Shown one piece after another: positions 44,098-53,576 of a stretch of 64,000 nt of DNA. The notes beneath the pieces were generated by a model. That model saw only the letters and a list, made by a program, of their open reading frames with translations, was not told the DNA's origin and did no database searches. Within the stretch, counting starts at the first letter, position 1; every line of letters begins with the position of its first letter. Where the stretch lies: contig CBDCUP010000003.1 of NCBI GenBank assembly GCA_965222655.1, positions 620,001-684,000 of the forward strand, in the 5' to 3' direction. Source of the DNA: CAUZIZ01 sp965222655 (lineage in GTDB: Bacteria; Acidobacteriota; UBA6911; RPQK01; JAJDTT01). The translations under genes were made by a program, and so were the position numbers.

Positions 44098-44108
44098 AGA
44101 ACGATGGG

Positions 44109-45434
44109 TCAGCCCGCCTGGATCGTTCTCTTGACCTTGTCAAAGGTCATGCGTCTGCCGCTCCAGTAGGCGTCAGTGGACATGATGCAAGCGATGGAAT
44201 GGCTGTACCCGGCATCGACATTGCAGTAGAGCCGCTTGGGGTCTCTATGCCTCAAGGCGTCCAGCCAGTTGTTCATATGGTTGGTGGTGCCTGGGGCGGC
44301 TGGGATGGCGACCATATCCCCCGCTTTGCCTTCGGCTTTTTCCACACCCTTGCCCGTGAAATGCCAGTCCTTGTCGGGGTCGGCATTGACTTCCTGGGAG
44401 CCGTCCATCCAATTGCCGCCGCCGCCGGCCTGGAAACTCCCCAGAGTTCCGTGCGCGCGCGTATTGCGGCCGTAGCTGTTGATGAGGTTGGTGGCATACA
44501 CGGCCATTGCCTTCTTACCATCCTTCTCGTACTCGAGGGCCGTCTCGAAGGTGTCGGGGTTCTCTCTATAGTCCTTCCACTGATAGATTCCGCCATGGGC
44601 CACGGCGCTAACGGGGGCCGACAGTCCACCCAGCATATGGGCCACGTCGATCCCGTGGGTCATCCACTGGTCGACAATGCCGCTGGAGAAGTCCTTGAAG
44701 AGGCGGAAAGAGCGTAGGATTCGCGGATCGAAGGGGCGATGAGGTTTCCCCATGAGCCAGGTGTTCCAGTCTAGGTCAGACTCTTTGATCCAGGAATAAT
44801 CCTTGGGTTTTCTAGCCCATCGATAGGGGCTGTAGGCATTCCACTGGATTTCCAGCTTCACCACGTCGCCGATGATCCCGTCGGCGATCATCTTGGCGGC
44901 TTGACGGTATTTGGGCCAGGCCCGCCTCTGGGTTCCGATCTGGACGATGGTTCCGGCCTTCTTCACCGCGTCGAAGGCGGCGTTGACCTCTTCCAGGACA
45001 TTGCCCATGGGCTTTTCGCAGTAGGCGTGCTTGCCAGCGTCTGCCGCCAACTTGAGAATCTGGGCATGGGCATGGTCGGGAGTGGAAATGATCAAAGCAT
45101 CAAGTTCGTTGTCGGCCAGAATCTCTTCGTGGTGACGGTAGACCTTGGGAGCCTTTCCCGACTTCTCCTTCACAAAAGCCGTGGCCTTGTCGCGACGGTG
45201 ATTCCAGAGGTCGGCGATCGCCACCAGGTCGACCTTGAACTCTTCGTTGTGCTGGAAAAACTCCTTCATGAGACTGGTGCCACGGCCTCCTGGTCCCACG
45301 ATACCGATGCTGATCCGGTCGTTGACGTCGCGGCTGCTGATCGGGGCGGGAAATCCAGCCAGCGCCAGGCCCGCTCCCATTCCGGTCGACCGGGTGAGAA
45401 AAGAACGCCGGCTGATAGAAGATTTGTTCATCAT
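44109..45434 (-). CDS. Tat-exported Gfo/Idh/MocA family oxidoreductase
   Basis: A 441-residue NAD(P)-dependent sugar or inositol dehydrogenase-type protein. The twin-arginine signal (SISRRSFLTRSTGMGAGLALAG) exports it folded. The Rossmann part starts ISIGIVGPGGRGTSLM, and the CEKPMGN motif with catalytic Lys lies near 140. The C-terminal Gfo/Idh sandwich includes DWNTWLMGKPHRPFDPRILRSF and DQWMTHGIDVAHMLGG. An AGGAGG site precedes two adjacent ATGs (45434 and 45431). Exported members are abundant in Planctomycetes and Acidobacteriota and some act on glycosides. The substrate is unknown. Confidence 0.88.
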   Translation of the reverse strand: MMNKSSISRRSFLTRSTGMGAGLALAGFPAPISSRDVNDRISIGIVGPGGRGTSLMKEFFQHNEEFKVDLVAIADLWNHRRDKATAFVKEKSGKAPKVYRHHEEILADNELDALIISTPDHAHAQILKLAADAGKHAYCEKPMGNVLEEVNAAFDAVKKAGTIVQIGTQRRAWPKYRQAAKMIADGIIGDVVKLEIQWNAYSPYRWARKPKDYSWIKESDLDWNTWLMGKPHRPFDPRILRSFRLFKDFSSGIVDQWMTHGIDVAHMLGGLSAPVSAVAHGGIYQWKDYRENPDTFETALEYEKDGKKAMAVYATNLINSYGRNTRAHGTLGSFQAGGGGNWMDGSQEVNADPDKDWHFTGKGVEKAEGKAGDMVAIPAAPGTTNHMNNWLDALRHRDPKRLYCNVDAGYSHSIACIMSTDAYWSGRRMTFDKVKRTIQAG

Positions 45435-45652
45435 GGTCCTCCTTTGGAGTGTTATTCTTGCAGGACGACGATCCAATGCCGCCCCGAGCGTGATTGCAGA
45501 TCCGATCTGGCTAGCTTACTCGAAGAGACCCTAAGGATCAACAACTAACGATCCAGAGGATCGACCGCCTCATTTGCACCTGATGGTTTGCCACCGGAGC
45601 CAGAACCGCGCCGGCAGTTATTCGTCCCAGCCGGACCGCTTTGACGAAGAGT

Positions 45653-45669
45653 GATACCTCTCAGGTATC
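45653..45669. promoter_or_regulatory. Perfect palindrome in front of a methyltransferase gene
   Basis: GATACCT-CTC-AGGTATC, 12 bp before ATG 45681. TTGACG at 45641-45646 could be a -35 box, placing the dyad between -35 and a weak -10, where a repressor would act. There is no second copy to confirm it. Confidence 0.35.
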
Positions 45670-45680
45670 CTTTCCAGTGA

Positions 45681-46436
45681 ATGCAACGGTCGAACTGGTT
45701 CGAAGACGACGTGTTCTGGGAGACTATCGAAGGCTTTCTCTTTTCCCAGTTTCGCTCTAGTGACTTCACTACACGCGAAGCCGATCAGATCCTGGCACTT
45801 GTAGGTCTCCCACAGGGCGCAGCCGTGCTAGATCTCTGCTGCGGACCCGGCCGGCATGTGCTGGAGTTTGCGCGCCGCGGCTTCCGTGTCACCGGTGTGG
45901 ACCGGACCCAGCGATACCTCGAAGCGGCACGAGCTACGGCTCTATCCGAGGGACTGACGGTGGAGCTGGTCCAGGCAGACATGCGCGACTTCAGCCGGCC
46001 CCCAACGTTCGACCTGGCGCTGCACCTGTTTAGCTCATTCGGCTACTTCGCGGACGCCGCGGACGATCTTCGGGTCCTTAGAAATCTCAACGCTTCGCTG
46101 TCGCCTGGGGGAAGGGTCGTGCTGGAGATGTTGGGTAAAGAGGTCCTGGCTCAAGGGTTCGAGACTCGGACCTGGCATCGATATGCCGAACGCGACGAGT
46201 TCTTGCTCGAAGAGCGTACCGTTCACGATGGATGGGGAACAATTGAAAATCACTGGATCTGGATTCGAGGCTCAGAGCAGAAGGAGTTCGACTGGTCGAT
46301 TCGACTCTACTCCGGAGCCGAATTGAGAGGACTCCTCTTCGAAGCAGGGTTTTCTGCAGTGCAGCTATATGGCAGCCTGGCAGGCACTCCGTACGACGAA
46401 GACGCCGAGAGGCTGGTTGCAATAGCCACGAAATAG
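45681..46436 (+). CDS. Class I SAM-dependent methyltransferase
   Basis: A 251-residue protein with the SAM-binding motif VLDLCCGPGRHVLEFARRG (about 49-67), the acidic loop GVDRTQRYLE and motif QADMRDFS, then DLALHLFSSFGYF. The C-terminal beta sheet (IRLYSGAELRGLLFEAGF) matches small-molecule methyltransferases. The substrate is unknown. Confidence 0.82.
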   Translation: MQRSNWFEDDVFWETIEGFLFSQFRSSDFTTREADQILALVGLPQGAAVLDLCCGPGRHVLEFARRGFRVTGVDRTQRYLEAARATALSEGLTVELVQADMRDFSRPPTFDLALHLFSSFGYFADAADDLRVLRNLNASLSPGGRVVLEMLGKEVLAQGFETRTWHRYAERDEFLLEERTVHDGWGTIENHWIWIRGSEQKEFDWSIRLYSGAELRGLLFEAGFSAVQLYGSLAGTPYDEDAERLVAIATK

Positions 46437-46547
46437 CAATTCCATCTCTCAAAGGCTCCTGCTGCAGTCGAATCTTGTTTCTTTCTCGAAATGGGGACGG
46501 AGCTGATCAGGGACGGGATTGGGTGAAATTTAAGGCGGAGGGTTGAC

Positions 46548-47207
46548 TTGGGTACCCTTTCCCATCGGGAGGCGAGGCGTACATACGATCGAGTCGGTGC
46601 GTCGCAGGATTCCCAGGGGTTCTACGAAGACGTCGCCATCGCTCGCGTTCTTCAAGAAGGAGATTTCGCCTCCGCAGAGACCGTCTTCGAGTTCGGCCCC
46701 GGGACTGGCCGTTTCGGCGTGCGCTTGTTCGAGGAATACCTGTCCGATACCGCGAGATATCGCGGAGCCGACCTCAGCCCAGAGATGGTTCGACTAGCCA
46801 GAGAACGACTCACGCCATATTCACCGAGGGCGGAGGTGCTCCTGACCGAGGGTGGGCCTCCCATTGATGAGCCCAGTGCTTCCTACGATCGCTTCGTGTC
46901 AAACTACGTCTTTGACCTGCTTTCCCACGACGACATCCGGGCGGTACTTCGAGAAGTCCATCGAATTCTTCGCCCTGGGGGGTTGCTCTGCTTGTCGGGT
47001 CTGACCAGCGGAACCGGTCTTACCTCGAGGATCGTGGCGGGCGCCGTCGGCTGGATCCAGTCTCTGCGTCCCGCTATGGTAGGTGGTTGCCGTCCGCTCG
47101 ATCTCTTGCCCTTCCTGAAAGAGTCGAGTTGGCAGGTCCAGCACCAATCAAAGGTGGTGGCGTTTGGCATACCCTCCGAAATCGTAGTGGCGAAGAATGC
47201 CTGCTAG
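46548..47207 (+). CDS. Class I SAM-dependent methyltransferase (methyltransferase 11-like)
   Basis: A 219-residue protein with FEFGPGTGRFGVRLFEEY as the SAM-binding loop (about 48-65), GADLSPEMVRLARERL, and YDRFVSNYVFDLLSHDD followed by LREVHRILRPGGLLCLSG. It starts at TTG 46548 behind GGAGGG. It is an unrelated second methyltransferase next to 45681-46436 and may act on lipids or quinone-like substrates, but this is not shown. Confidence 0.78.
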   Translation: MGTLSHREARRTYDRVGASQDSQGFYEDVAIARVLQEGDFASAETVFEFGPGTGRFGVRLFEEYLSDTARYRGADLSPEMVRLARERLTPYSPRAEVLLTEGGPPIDEPSASYDRFVSNYVFDLLSHDDIRAVLREVHRILRPGGLLCLSGLTSGTGLTSRIVAGAVGWIQSLRPAMVGGCRPLDLLPFLKESSWQVQHQSKVVAFGIPSEIVVAKNAC

Positions 47208-47416
47208 TGCCGTTGCCTAGGAGGGAGCCACCGAGCTGGATGCCCAAAGTGCCCAATTTCCAGCTACCGTCTCCCCGGCACTCGTCCAGATGATTCGATG
47301 ATCTCCTTGATATTCTTGCCGAAGAGGTCGCACATCGTAATGGTGCCTGCCAGCCCGGAAGTGCGTGGAGCAGGAATTGGCGCGGAGGAGTATAAACTAA
47401 CCACAAGGGAGGTCCC

Positions 47417-48970
47417 ATGATGACGCTTATACTCAGCTCAAACGATGGTGACGGTGACCCCACTCGAAAGGGAAAATGGATCATGCGGAGAGGACTGGTC
47501 TTGGCCTGTCTGGTTGTCATGGCCCCGACTTTATCAGGTGAACATACCTTGGCGGAGCAGCCCAGCTCCGAGGGGGCCTTGGACATTGGCTCCCGGCTGG
47601 AGCTGTTCTTGGACGAATACCTGATCGAATCCATGGAGGGTGTCAGCCTCAAGCTGCATGAGCCCCGGTCTGCGGGCAAGGTACTGACCTTTGACCAACC
47701 CTGGGAAGGAAATCTCAGTATCGCCCTGGGTCTGCTCAGGCACAACGGCGCCTACCGACTGTACTATCGGGGCACCAGCCTTCCGGAGTACCTCCGCCCC
47801 TCCGGGTTGAGGCCGGGGGAGGTAATGGTACCTGAGCATCCTGGAGTGTTCTGCTATGCCGAGAGTTCGGATGGGATCCATTGGAGCCGCCCTTCTCTGG
47901 GCATGTACGAATTCCAGGGCTCGAAGGACAACAACGTGATCCTGGAAGGAGGTCTGGGTCATCCTCTGCTGGATCCTAACCCCACCGTGGATCCTTCAGA
48001 ACGCTACAAAGCTACCACCTACCGGCGGCTGTCCGAGAAAAGCCACGGGCTCTTCCTGTGGGTCTCCGGAGACGGCATCCACTGGAGGAAATGGCGCCAG
48101 GAGCCTCTGTTTACGAGCCCCCTTCCCAATGCCTTCGATGGCAACCAGAATCCGGTCTTCTGGTGGGAGCCGGAGGGCCAGTATGTCGGCTTCTTCCGCT
48201 ACATGCTTCAGGGGGTCCGGTCCATCGTCAAGACGACCTCCAAGGATCTGCTGAACTGGTCGGAGCAAGTGCCCGCGGACTTCGGCAACACGCCCCTGGA
48301 GAATTTCTATGTCAGCGCCGCACACCCTTACTTCAGAGCTCCCCACATCCTGCTGGGCTTTCCAAAGCGCCTGGTGAAAAGACGAAAGTATCACTTGGAC
48401 ACCCCCCATCCGGGAATCTCGGATGGGATCTTCATGAGTAGTCGAGACGGGGTCCATTGGAAGCGCTTCATGGAGGCCTTCATCCGCCCAGGACGTGACG
48501 AGAGGAACTGGATTCACCGAACCACATTCACCGTTCCAGGCGTGATCCGGACCGCCCCCGACGAGATCTCCCTCTTCGTCTCTCGCAACTACACCTACCC
48601 CAGCGCCCACCTGGAGCGCATGACCCTGAGAATCGATGGCTACGTCTCCCTCAATGCCGACTACACGGGAGTGGAGTTCATCACAAAGCCTCTCATCTTC
48701 CAGGGGCACAACCTGGTCCTCAACTTCGCCACCTCGGCAGCAGGCAGCATCCGTCTGGAGATCCAGGATATCAACGGGAACCCACTCCCAGGCTTTGCGC
48801 TGGAGGAATCACCCTTGATCTGGGGAGACGAGATCGAGCACACGGTGCAGTGGGAGCGGACTCATGCCAAGGCGACTTCTGCTAAGCCGCTGGCCAGGAT
48901 CGCAGGCAAGCCGGTCCGCCTGCGCTTCGCGATGAAGGATGCGGATCTCTACTCCCTGAGATTCCGGTAG
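47417..48970 (+). CDS. Secreted GH32/GH43-like five-bladed propeller protein
   Basis: A 517-residue protein resembling the glycosyl-hydrolase-fold proteins common in Planctomycetes. It has repeated ESSDGIHWSRPSLG, SGDGIHWRKW, SSRDGVHWKRF and DNNVILEGG. LFLDEYLIE near 60 is a frequent opening of this family. The signal peptide is MRRGLVLACLVVMAPTLSG, beginning at an internal ATG (47483). The strong ribosome site AAGGGAGG, however, points to ATG 47417 or 47420. The substrate is unknown, probably a plant or algal glycan. Confidence 0.68.
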   Translation: MMTLILSSNDGDGDPTRKGKWIMRRGLVLACLVVMAPTLSGEHTLAEQPSSEGALDIGSRLELFLDEYLIESMEGVSLKLHEPRSAGKVLTFDQPWEGNLSIALGLLRHNGAYRLYYRGTSLPEYLRPSGLRPGEVMVPEHPGVFCYAESSDGIHWSRPSLGMYEFQGSKDNNVILEGGLGHPLLDPNPTVDPSERYKATTYRRLSEKSHGLFLWVSGDGIHWRKWRQEPLFTSPLPNAFDGNQNPVFWWEPEGQYVGFFRYMLQGVRSIVKTTSKDLLNWSEQVPADFGNTPLENFYVSAAHPYFRAPHILLGFPKRLVKRRKYHLDTPHPGISDGIFMSSRDGVHWKRFMEAFIRPGRDERNWIHRTTFTVPGVIRTAPDEISLFVSRNYTYPSAHLERMTLRIDGYVSLNADYTGVEFITKPLIFQGHNLVLNFATSAAGSIRLEIQDINGNPLPGFALEESPLIWGDEIEHTVQWERTHAKATSAKPLARIAGKPVRLRFAMKDADLYSLRFR

Positions 48971-49086
48971 CGACCGGACTGGTTGTGGAGCGCGACCCAT
49001 TTTCGCGTGGCTGCCGCTCCCCTCAGAATGACAACGTTGCATCGGGCGAAAATGATGCAAGACAAGAACCCAGAAAGGGCAAATAG

Positions 49087-50001
49087 ATGATGTTAGGCAG
49101 AATCATGGTTGTGCTGCTCTGCGCGGGTCAGGCAATTGTGGGTGCACCAGGCGCGGCCGATGAAGAGCTGATCGTCGCCATGGTCCAGCACGCGTTCAAG
49201 CTGGACGACGTCTCATCCAACCTGGCCAAGGCAGAGGCGATTTGTGTGGAGGCTGCCGAGAAGGGCGCCCGGGTCGTTGTCTTTCCCGAAGGGGCCCTGA
49301 CCGGTTCGTTGCACTACCTACCCGCGGGCACCGATCTGGTCGAGCGGGCTGTGACCGTGCCTGGGCCGGAGACGGAGAGGCTGACGCAGCTTGCAGCCAA
49401 GCTGGATCTTGGCATCGTGATGTGCACGGTCGAGGCAGGTGAGGACCGCAAGCTGTACAACACGGCGTTCGTGGTGACGCCCGCTGGCTACCAGGGGAAA
49501 TTTCGCAAACTCTTCCTGGCTCCCGACGAGCGGGAGGTCACGGTCCAGGGGCGGGCGACGCCAGTTTTCGAGATGTTCAACTGGCGTTTCGGCGTTGGGG
49601 TCTGCTACGACATCAACTTTCCCGAGGTCGCCAGGATGTATGCGTTGAAGGGAGCCGAAGTCTATCTGGTGCCGACCGGAGGTACCGGGATCCCCGCCAA
49701 GCAGGTACATCCCAAGTGGTGGAAGCCCAAGTTCAATTTGGACGGGTTCATGAAGGTCTGTCCGGCCCGGGCGCTGGACAACGGGCTCTATGTGCTGTTG
49801 CCGGTTTCGACCGACGCCGGCGGTGGCAGCGTCGCCGTCGATCCTCGCGGTGAGCAGATCGCGTACGGCGCCGGCAAGGACGAGATCATCCTGGTCAGAC
49901 TCCGCAAGGAGCTGGTGAAAGAAGGGCGTGCGGTCTATCTGCCGGATCTGAGACCAGAGCTGTTTCGTGACCTGGCGGAGGCAATTGAAAAGAGGGACTG
50001 A
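49087..50001 (+). CDS. Secreted carbon-nitrogen hydrolase (nitrilase superfamily)
   Basis: A 304-residue protein with a signal peptide (MVVLLCAGQAIVGAPGA). The nitrilase triad is complete: Glu68 (FPEGALTG), Lys141 (GKFRKLFL) and Cys173 (GVGVCYDINFPE). Superfamily members cleave amides, nitriles or N-carbamoyl compounds. Export is unusual, as most nitrilases are cytosolic. The start can be the second ATG. Confidence 0.83.
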   Translation: MMLGRIMVVLLCAGQAIVGAPGAADEELIVAMVQHAFKLDDVSSNLAKAEAICVEAAEKGARVVVFPEGALTGSLHYLPAGTDLVERAVTVPGPETERLTQLAAKLDLGIVMCTVEAGEDRKLYNTAFVVTPAGYQGKFRKLFLAPDEREVTVQGRATPVFEMFNWRFGVGVCYDINFPEVARMYALKGAEVYLVPTGGTGIPAKQVHPKWWKPKFNLDGFMKVCPARALDNGLYVLLPVSTDAGGGSVAVDPRGEQIAYGAGKDEIILVRLRKELVKEGRAVYLPDLRPELFRDLAEAIEKRD

Positions 50002-50099
50002 GGTCTTTGAGTCTGGCCGCTCCCTGGTCACTCCGGCAGCAGTTCCATGCATGTAGGCGCCTGCAACGTGACCTGCGACCGCCCCACAATTGAAAAGAT

Positions 50100-50175
50100 T
50101 GGTGGAGCTGAGGGGAATCGAACCCCTGACCCCCTGAATGCCATTCAGGTACTCTTCCAACTGAGCTACAGCCCC
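50100..50175 (-). tRNA. tRNA-Ala (GGC anticodon)
   Basis: The minus strand folds as a full cloverleaf: acceptor GGGGCTG with CAGCTCC (one G-U), D arm GCTC...GAGT, anticodon stem CCTGA/TCAGG with loop ATGGCAT, so the anticodon is GGC, T arm AGGGG-TTCGATT-CCCCT, then A and encoded CCA (50100-50102). It is the only tRNA I find in the window. Confidence 0.97.
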
Positions 50176-50195
50176 ACGCCGGGAAATTTTATCAG

Positions 50196-52100
50196 TTAGC
50201 TGCTAGCTGCGTCTATCAGCTCCTGATTGACGCTGATCTCTTCTTCCTTGCGCAGTCCGTCGACCAGGTTCTGGATATAGCTCGAAAAGAAAGTGGTCCG
50301 CTTCTGCTCAGTCAAGGTCTTACCGATCTCTCCCTTTTCCTTCTCGAACTTGGCCGAGTCGACCGCGGTCTTGTCGAGGACTTGGAAGACGATGTATTTT
50401 CCCGCCACGACTACCGGCGAACTGATTTCGCCCTTCTTGAAGCGAAAGGAGCGGTCGTGGACCTGCGGGGAGAACTTGAGGGTATCGTCGATCGTAGTCC
50501 CCTTCTTGAAGAATCCTGTGGCAACTACCGACAGCTTCTCCGCTGAGGCAGACTTCTCCAGGTCTCCCTCGCTCTGAGCTTTCTGGTAAAAGGCATTGGC
50601 CTGTTCGCGGGCAAGCTCATCGCCGCTTTCCTCCCTGAGATCCTGCAGGGCTCGATCGCGTACTTTATCGAAACTCGGAATATTGGTCGCCTGGATATCG
50701 GCCAGTTGAGCCACCAGGTAACTGCCCGCCGATTCGTACGGATCTATGAATTCTCCCTTGTCGATCGCAAAGACTTTCTGATTGAAGTTGCTCTGGACAA
50801 CCAGGCCTGTGATGGGGTCACCCAGGGTGAAAGGGACAGTCTCCTTTACGACAAGGTTATTTTCCTTTGCCACTGCCTCAAAGTCCGGATTCTCCTTCAG
50901 CTGGTTCGAGACCTTGGTTGCCAGTTCTCCCGCCTGTTTGTGCGCTTCGTCTTGACGCAGCTCGAATTCGGCAATAGGGCGCCGCGAATCGGGCTTCTTC
51001 GATGCGACTTCATTACCCTTGATGATGTGATACCCGAAGGGAGTGCGAACCAGATCGCTGACTTGGCCAGGCGCGAGGGAAAACGCAACCTGTTCGAACT
51101 CGGGAACCATCTTTCCCTTTCCAAAGAATCCCAGATCCCCTCCTCGCTGGGCGGACCCGATATCGTTGGAGTGTTTCTCTGCTAGTTCCTCGAAGTTGGC
51201 GCCTCCCCGGACCTGCTTCAGGAGATCTTCGGCTTTCTTACGTGCCGGGGCATCCTCCTCGTCGTCCTCTGCCGAGATCAGGATGTGGCTTACACGAACC
51301 TGATGGGTGTCCGTCACTTCAGCCAGTCGGGCCTGGATCTGCTCTTCGGAGATCGTCACCGTCTGTGGATCGACTCGAACGCTCACATATCGGACCGCCC
51401 TCTTCTCACCGACGCGGTATTTCTCCTGGTTGTCCTGGTAGTATTCCTTAAGCTTCTCCTCTTCGATTTCAGCGGGTGCGATCTTTTCCGGGTCGATTGC
51501 TACGTACTGAACCCGGACCTCCTGGTTTCGGTTTCGAAACTCCTGCTCGACCTCGTCCGGCGAACTGAAAATACCATCGGTAAGAATGCGTTGTAGCTTG
51601 TCGCGCGCGATGCGTCTCTGTATGCCCTTCTCGAACTCCTGAACCGTCAAGTTGTTGGCCTGTAGAATTCTCTCGTAACGCTCCGGTCCAATAAACCTCT
51701 CGTTCTCGCGGAAGACCGGCTGACGAGTGATGAAATCCGCAGTCTCGGCGTCAGTTACCTGGAGCCCCAACTGCTCAGCACCGTACACCGCAGCATATTC
51801 GGCGATGAGCCCGTTCAAGGCCGTATCCCCCAACCGAAGCTGCTGGATTACCTTTGGGTCCTGTTGATCCAGGTTGTAGAGTTTCCGATAGGTCTCGACG
51901 ATCTGAATATATCGTGTCCTGAACTCCGTAGCGGTGATGGTTGAACCCGCCACTACTGCAGCTTCCTGGGAAGAAAGCCCTGTCGACGAGGTGGCCGGAG
52001 CATCCACGAATAGGAGCACCATTCCGAAGCCGAGCGCGAATATAACCAGCCAAAGAACCCACTTCAGACCGCTTTGTTTCTTCCGAAACAGAGCTAACAT
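50196..52100 (-). CDS. PpiD/SurA-type periplasmic peptidyl-prolyl isomerase
   Basis: A 634-residue foldase. An N-terminal membrane anchor (LKWVLWLVIFALGFGMVLLFV, about 12-32) places it on the periplasmic face, as in PpiD. A SurA-like N-domain follows. The parvulin rotamase domain has VRVSHILISAED, GANFEELAEKHSNDIGSAQRGGDLGFFGKGKMVPEFE and TPFGYHIIKG. Extra SurA-like repeats follow, ending at TFFSSYIQNLVDGL. It helps fold outer-membrane and periplasmic proteins. A minus-strand extended -10 lies at 52160-52168. Confidence 0.92.
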   Translation of the reverse strand: MLALFRKKQSGLKWVLWLVIFALGFGMVLLFVDAPATSSTGLSSQEAAVVAGSTITATEFRTRYIQIVETYRKLYNLDQQDPKVIQQLRLGDTALNGLIAEYAAVYGAEQLGLQVTDAETADFITRQPVFRENERFIGPERYERILQANNLTVQEFEKGIQRRIARDKLQRILTDGIFSSPDEVEQEFRNRNQEVRVQYVAIDPEKIAPAEIEEEKLKEYYQDNQEKYRVGEKRAVRYVSVRVDPQTVTISEEQIQARLAEVTDTHQVRVSHILISAEDDEEDAPARKKAEDLLKQVRGGANFEELAEKHSNDIGSAQRGGDLGFFGKGKMVPEFEQVAFSLAPGQVSDLVRTPFGYHIIKGNEVASKKPDSRRPIAEFELRQDEAHKQAGELATKVSNQLKENPDFEAVAKENNLVVKETVPFTLGDPITGLVVQSNFNQKVFAIDKGEFIDPYESAGSYLVAQLADIQATNIPSFDKVRDRALQDLREESGDELAREQANAFYQKAQSEGDLEKSASAEKLSVVATGFFKKGTTIDDTLKFSPQVHDRSFRFKKGEISSPVVVAGKYIVFQVLDKTAVDSAKFEKEKGEIGKTLTEQKRTTFFSSYIQNLVDGLRKEEEISVNQELIDAASS

Positions 52101-52159
52101 CGAACCCTCCCTGATTTAGTAGCCACTAACCTTGGGAAACCCCAATTCGAAAAACCACT

Positions 52160-52168
52160 ATTATAACA
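52160..52168 (-). promoter_or_regulatory. Extended -10 promoter of the PpiD-like gene
   Basis: On the minus strand TGTTATAAT, a consensus -10 with the TGn extension, lies about 60 bp before the start codon. No good -35 is seen, which fits an extended -10 promoter. Confidence 0.6.
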
Positions 52169-52223
52169 CGCTTCCTTGGCCCGATTCCTTCACTGGGAGG
52201 TGCACCCCAGGGTTCCTAAGACC

Positions 52224-52252
52224 TTGCAAGACCCGTGCGCTTTGGGGATAAT
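52224..52252 (+). promoter_or_regulatory. Candidate promoter of the mreB operon
   Basis: TTGCAA (52224-52229) and GATAAT (52247-52252) with 17-bp spacing. The transcript would have a leader of about 290 nt before mreB at 52551. The rest of this 450-bp intergenic region shows no ORF of quality, and no terminator or riboswitch was recognised. Confidence 0.45.
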
Positions 52253-52550
52253 AGCTGGTTTGGGATTGTGGAGATGATCCTGCCGAGTCTTTGTGTCAAA
52301 TCTTGTCACATCTCCGCTCTTTCAAACCGAGATTGCTGTTTCGATATCGGGGAAATCATTCCCCCAGTGTGCCGCTCTGCGAGATCGGGTGGTTGCCGCC
52401 GAAGAATCGCCCAGGACGCCGGTTGAGAGTTCACGGTCTGGTGCATGACTCTGTTCCACCGAAGGTATGGATTTCACGGGGGGCTGATGCTCTTGGAAAG
52501 AGTTGACGGAGAACTACAACCGTTCCTCGACCGCAGCTAGGCGGAGACTT

Positions 52551-53576
52551 ATGAGCCTACGTTCCTTATTCAGAGTTTTCTCCAACGATCTAGCTATCGA
52601 TCTGGGTACCGCCAACACCCTGGTCTTCGCGCGCGGCCGCGGCATCGTCGTCGACGAACCCTCGATTGTGGCAATCAACAAGCTCACGAATAAGGTTGAA
52701 GCCGTGGGGCGCGCGGCCAAGGAGATGCTGGGGCGAACGCCGGGAAACATCGTGGCCATCAAGCCCATGAAGGATGGCGTCATTGCCGATTTCGATGTGA
52801 CCGAGGAGATGCTCAAGTATTTCATTAAGAAGGCCCACAACCGTAACCATCTCCTGAGTCCCCGTATCGTCATCTGCATTCCTTCTGAGATCACACAGGT
52901 GGAAAAGCGAGCGGTGCGAGAGTCGGCCCTGCGCGCCAAAGCCAGTGAAGTCTACCTCGTCGAGGAAGCCATGGCGGCCGCTATCGGTGCCGGATTACCC
53001 ATCACCGAACCCAGTGGAAACATGATCGTCGATATCGGTGGAGGAACCACGGATATTGCGGTGATCAGCCTTTCGGGCATTGTCTATAGCCGCTCTGTTC
53101 GTGTGGCCGGCAACGAAATGGATGAGGCGATCATTCAATACATCAAGCGCAAACATAATCTTCTGATTGGCGAAAGGACGGCAGAGCGGATAAAGATCGA
53201 GGTCGGCTCTGCGGCAACTCTCGACCAGTCTCTAACCATGGAGATCAAGGGGCGCAATCTGATTGAGGGCATTCCCAAGACATTGGAGATTACCGACGAG
53301 GAGGTGAGAGAGGCATTGTCAGATTCGATTTCGACGATCGTCAACGCCGTTCGCGTAGCGCTGGAACGGACACCGCCAGAACTTTCAGCTGATATTGCCG
53401 ATAAGGGAATTGTGTTGACCGGAGGCGGCGCACTTCTCAAGGGGCTGGACCACTGCATCAAAGAGGACACTGACTTGCCAGTGTTTCTTGCAGAGGATCC
53501 TCTTTCCTCAGTGGCCATCGGCACCGGTATGATGCTCGAGGAGATGACGCTGCTAAAGCGAATCAGCGTTCAATGA
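52551..53576 (+). CDS. mreB: Rod-shape actin homologue MreB
   Basis: A 341-residue bacterial actin that guides peptidoglycan synthesis. NDLAIDLGTANTLVF, VCIPSEITQVEKRAV, MIVDIGGGTTDIAVISL and LTGGGALLKGL are the phosphate and adenosine motifs. The ATG at 52551 gives the usual N-terminus MSLRSLFRVFSNDL; the longer frame from 52503 adds 16 unconserved residues. It is the first gene of mreBCD-mrdA-rodA and overlaps mreC by ATGA. Confidence 0.97.
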   Translation: MSLRSLFRVFSNDLAIDLGTANTLVFARGRGIVVDEPSIVAINKLTNKVEAVGRAAKEMLGRTPGNIVAIKPMKDGVIADFDVTEEMLKYFIKKAHNRNHLLSPRIVICIPSEITQVEKRAVRESALRAKASEVYLVEEAMAAAIGAGLPITEPSGNMIVDIGGGTTDIAVISLSGIVYSRSVRVAGNEMDEAIIQYIKRKHNLLIGERTAERIKIEVGSAATLDQSLTMEIKGRNLIEGIPKTLEITDEEVREALSDSISTIVNAVRVALERTPPELSADIADKGIVLTGGGALLKGLDHCIKEDTDLPVFLAEDPLSSVAIGTGMMLEEMTLLKRISVQ

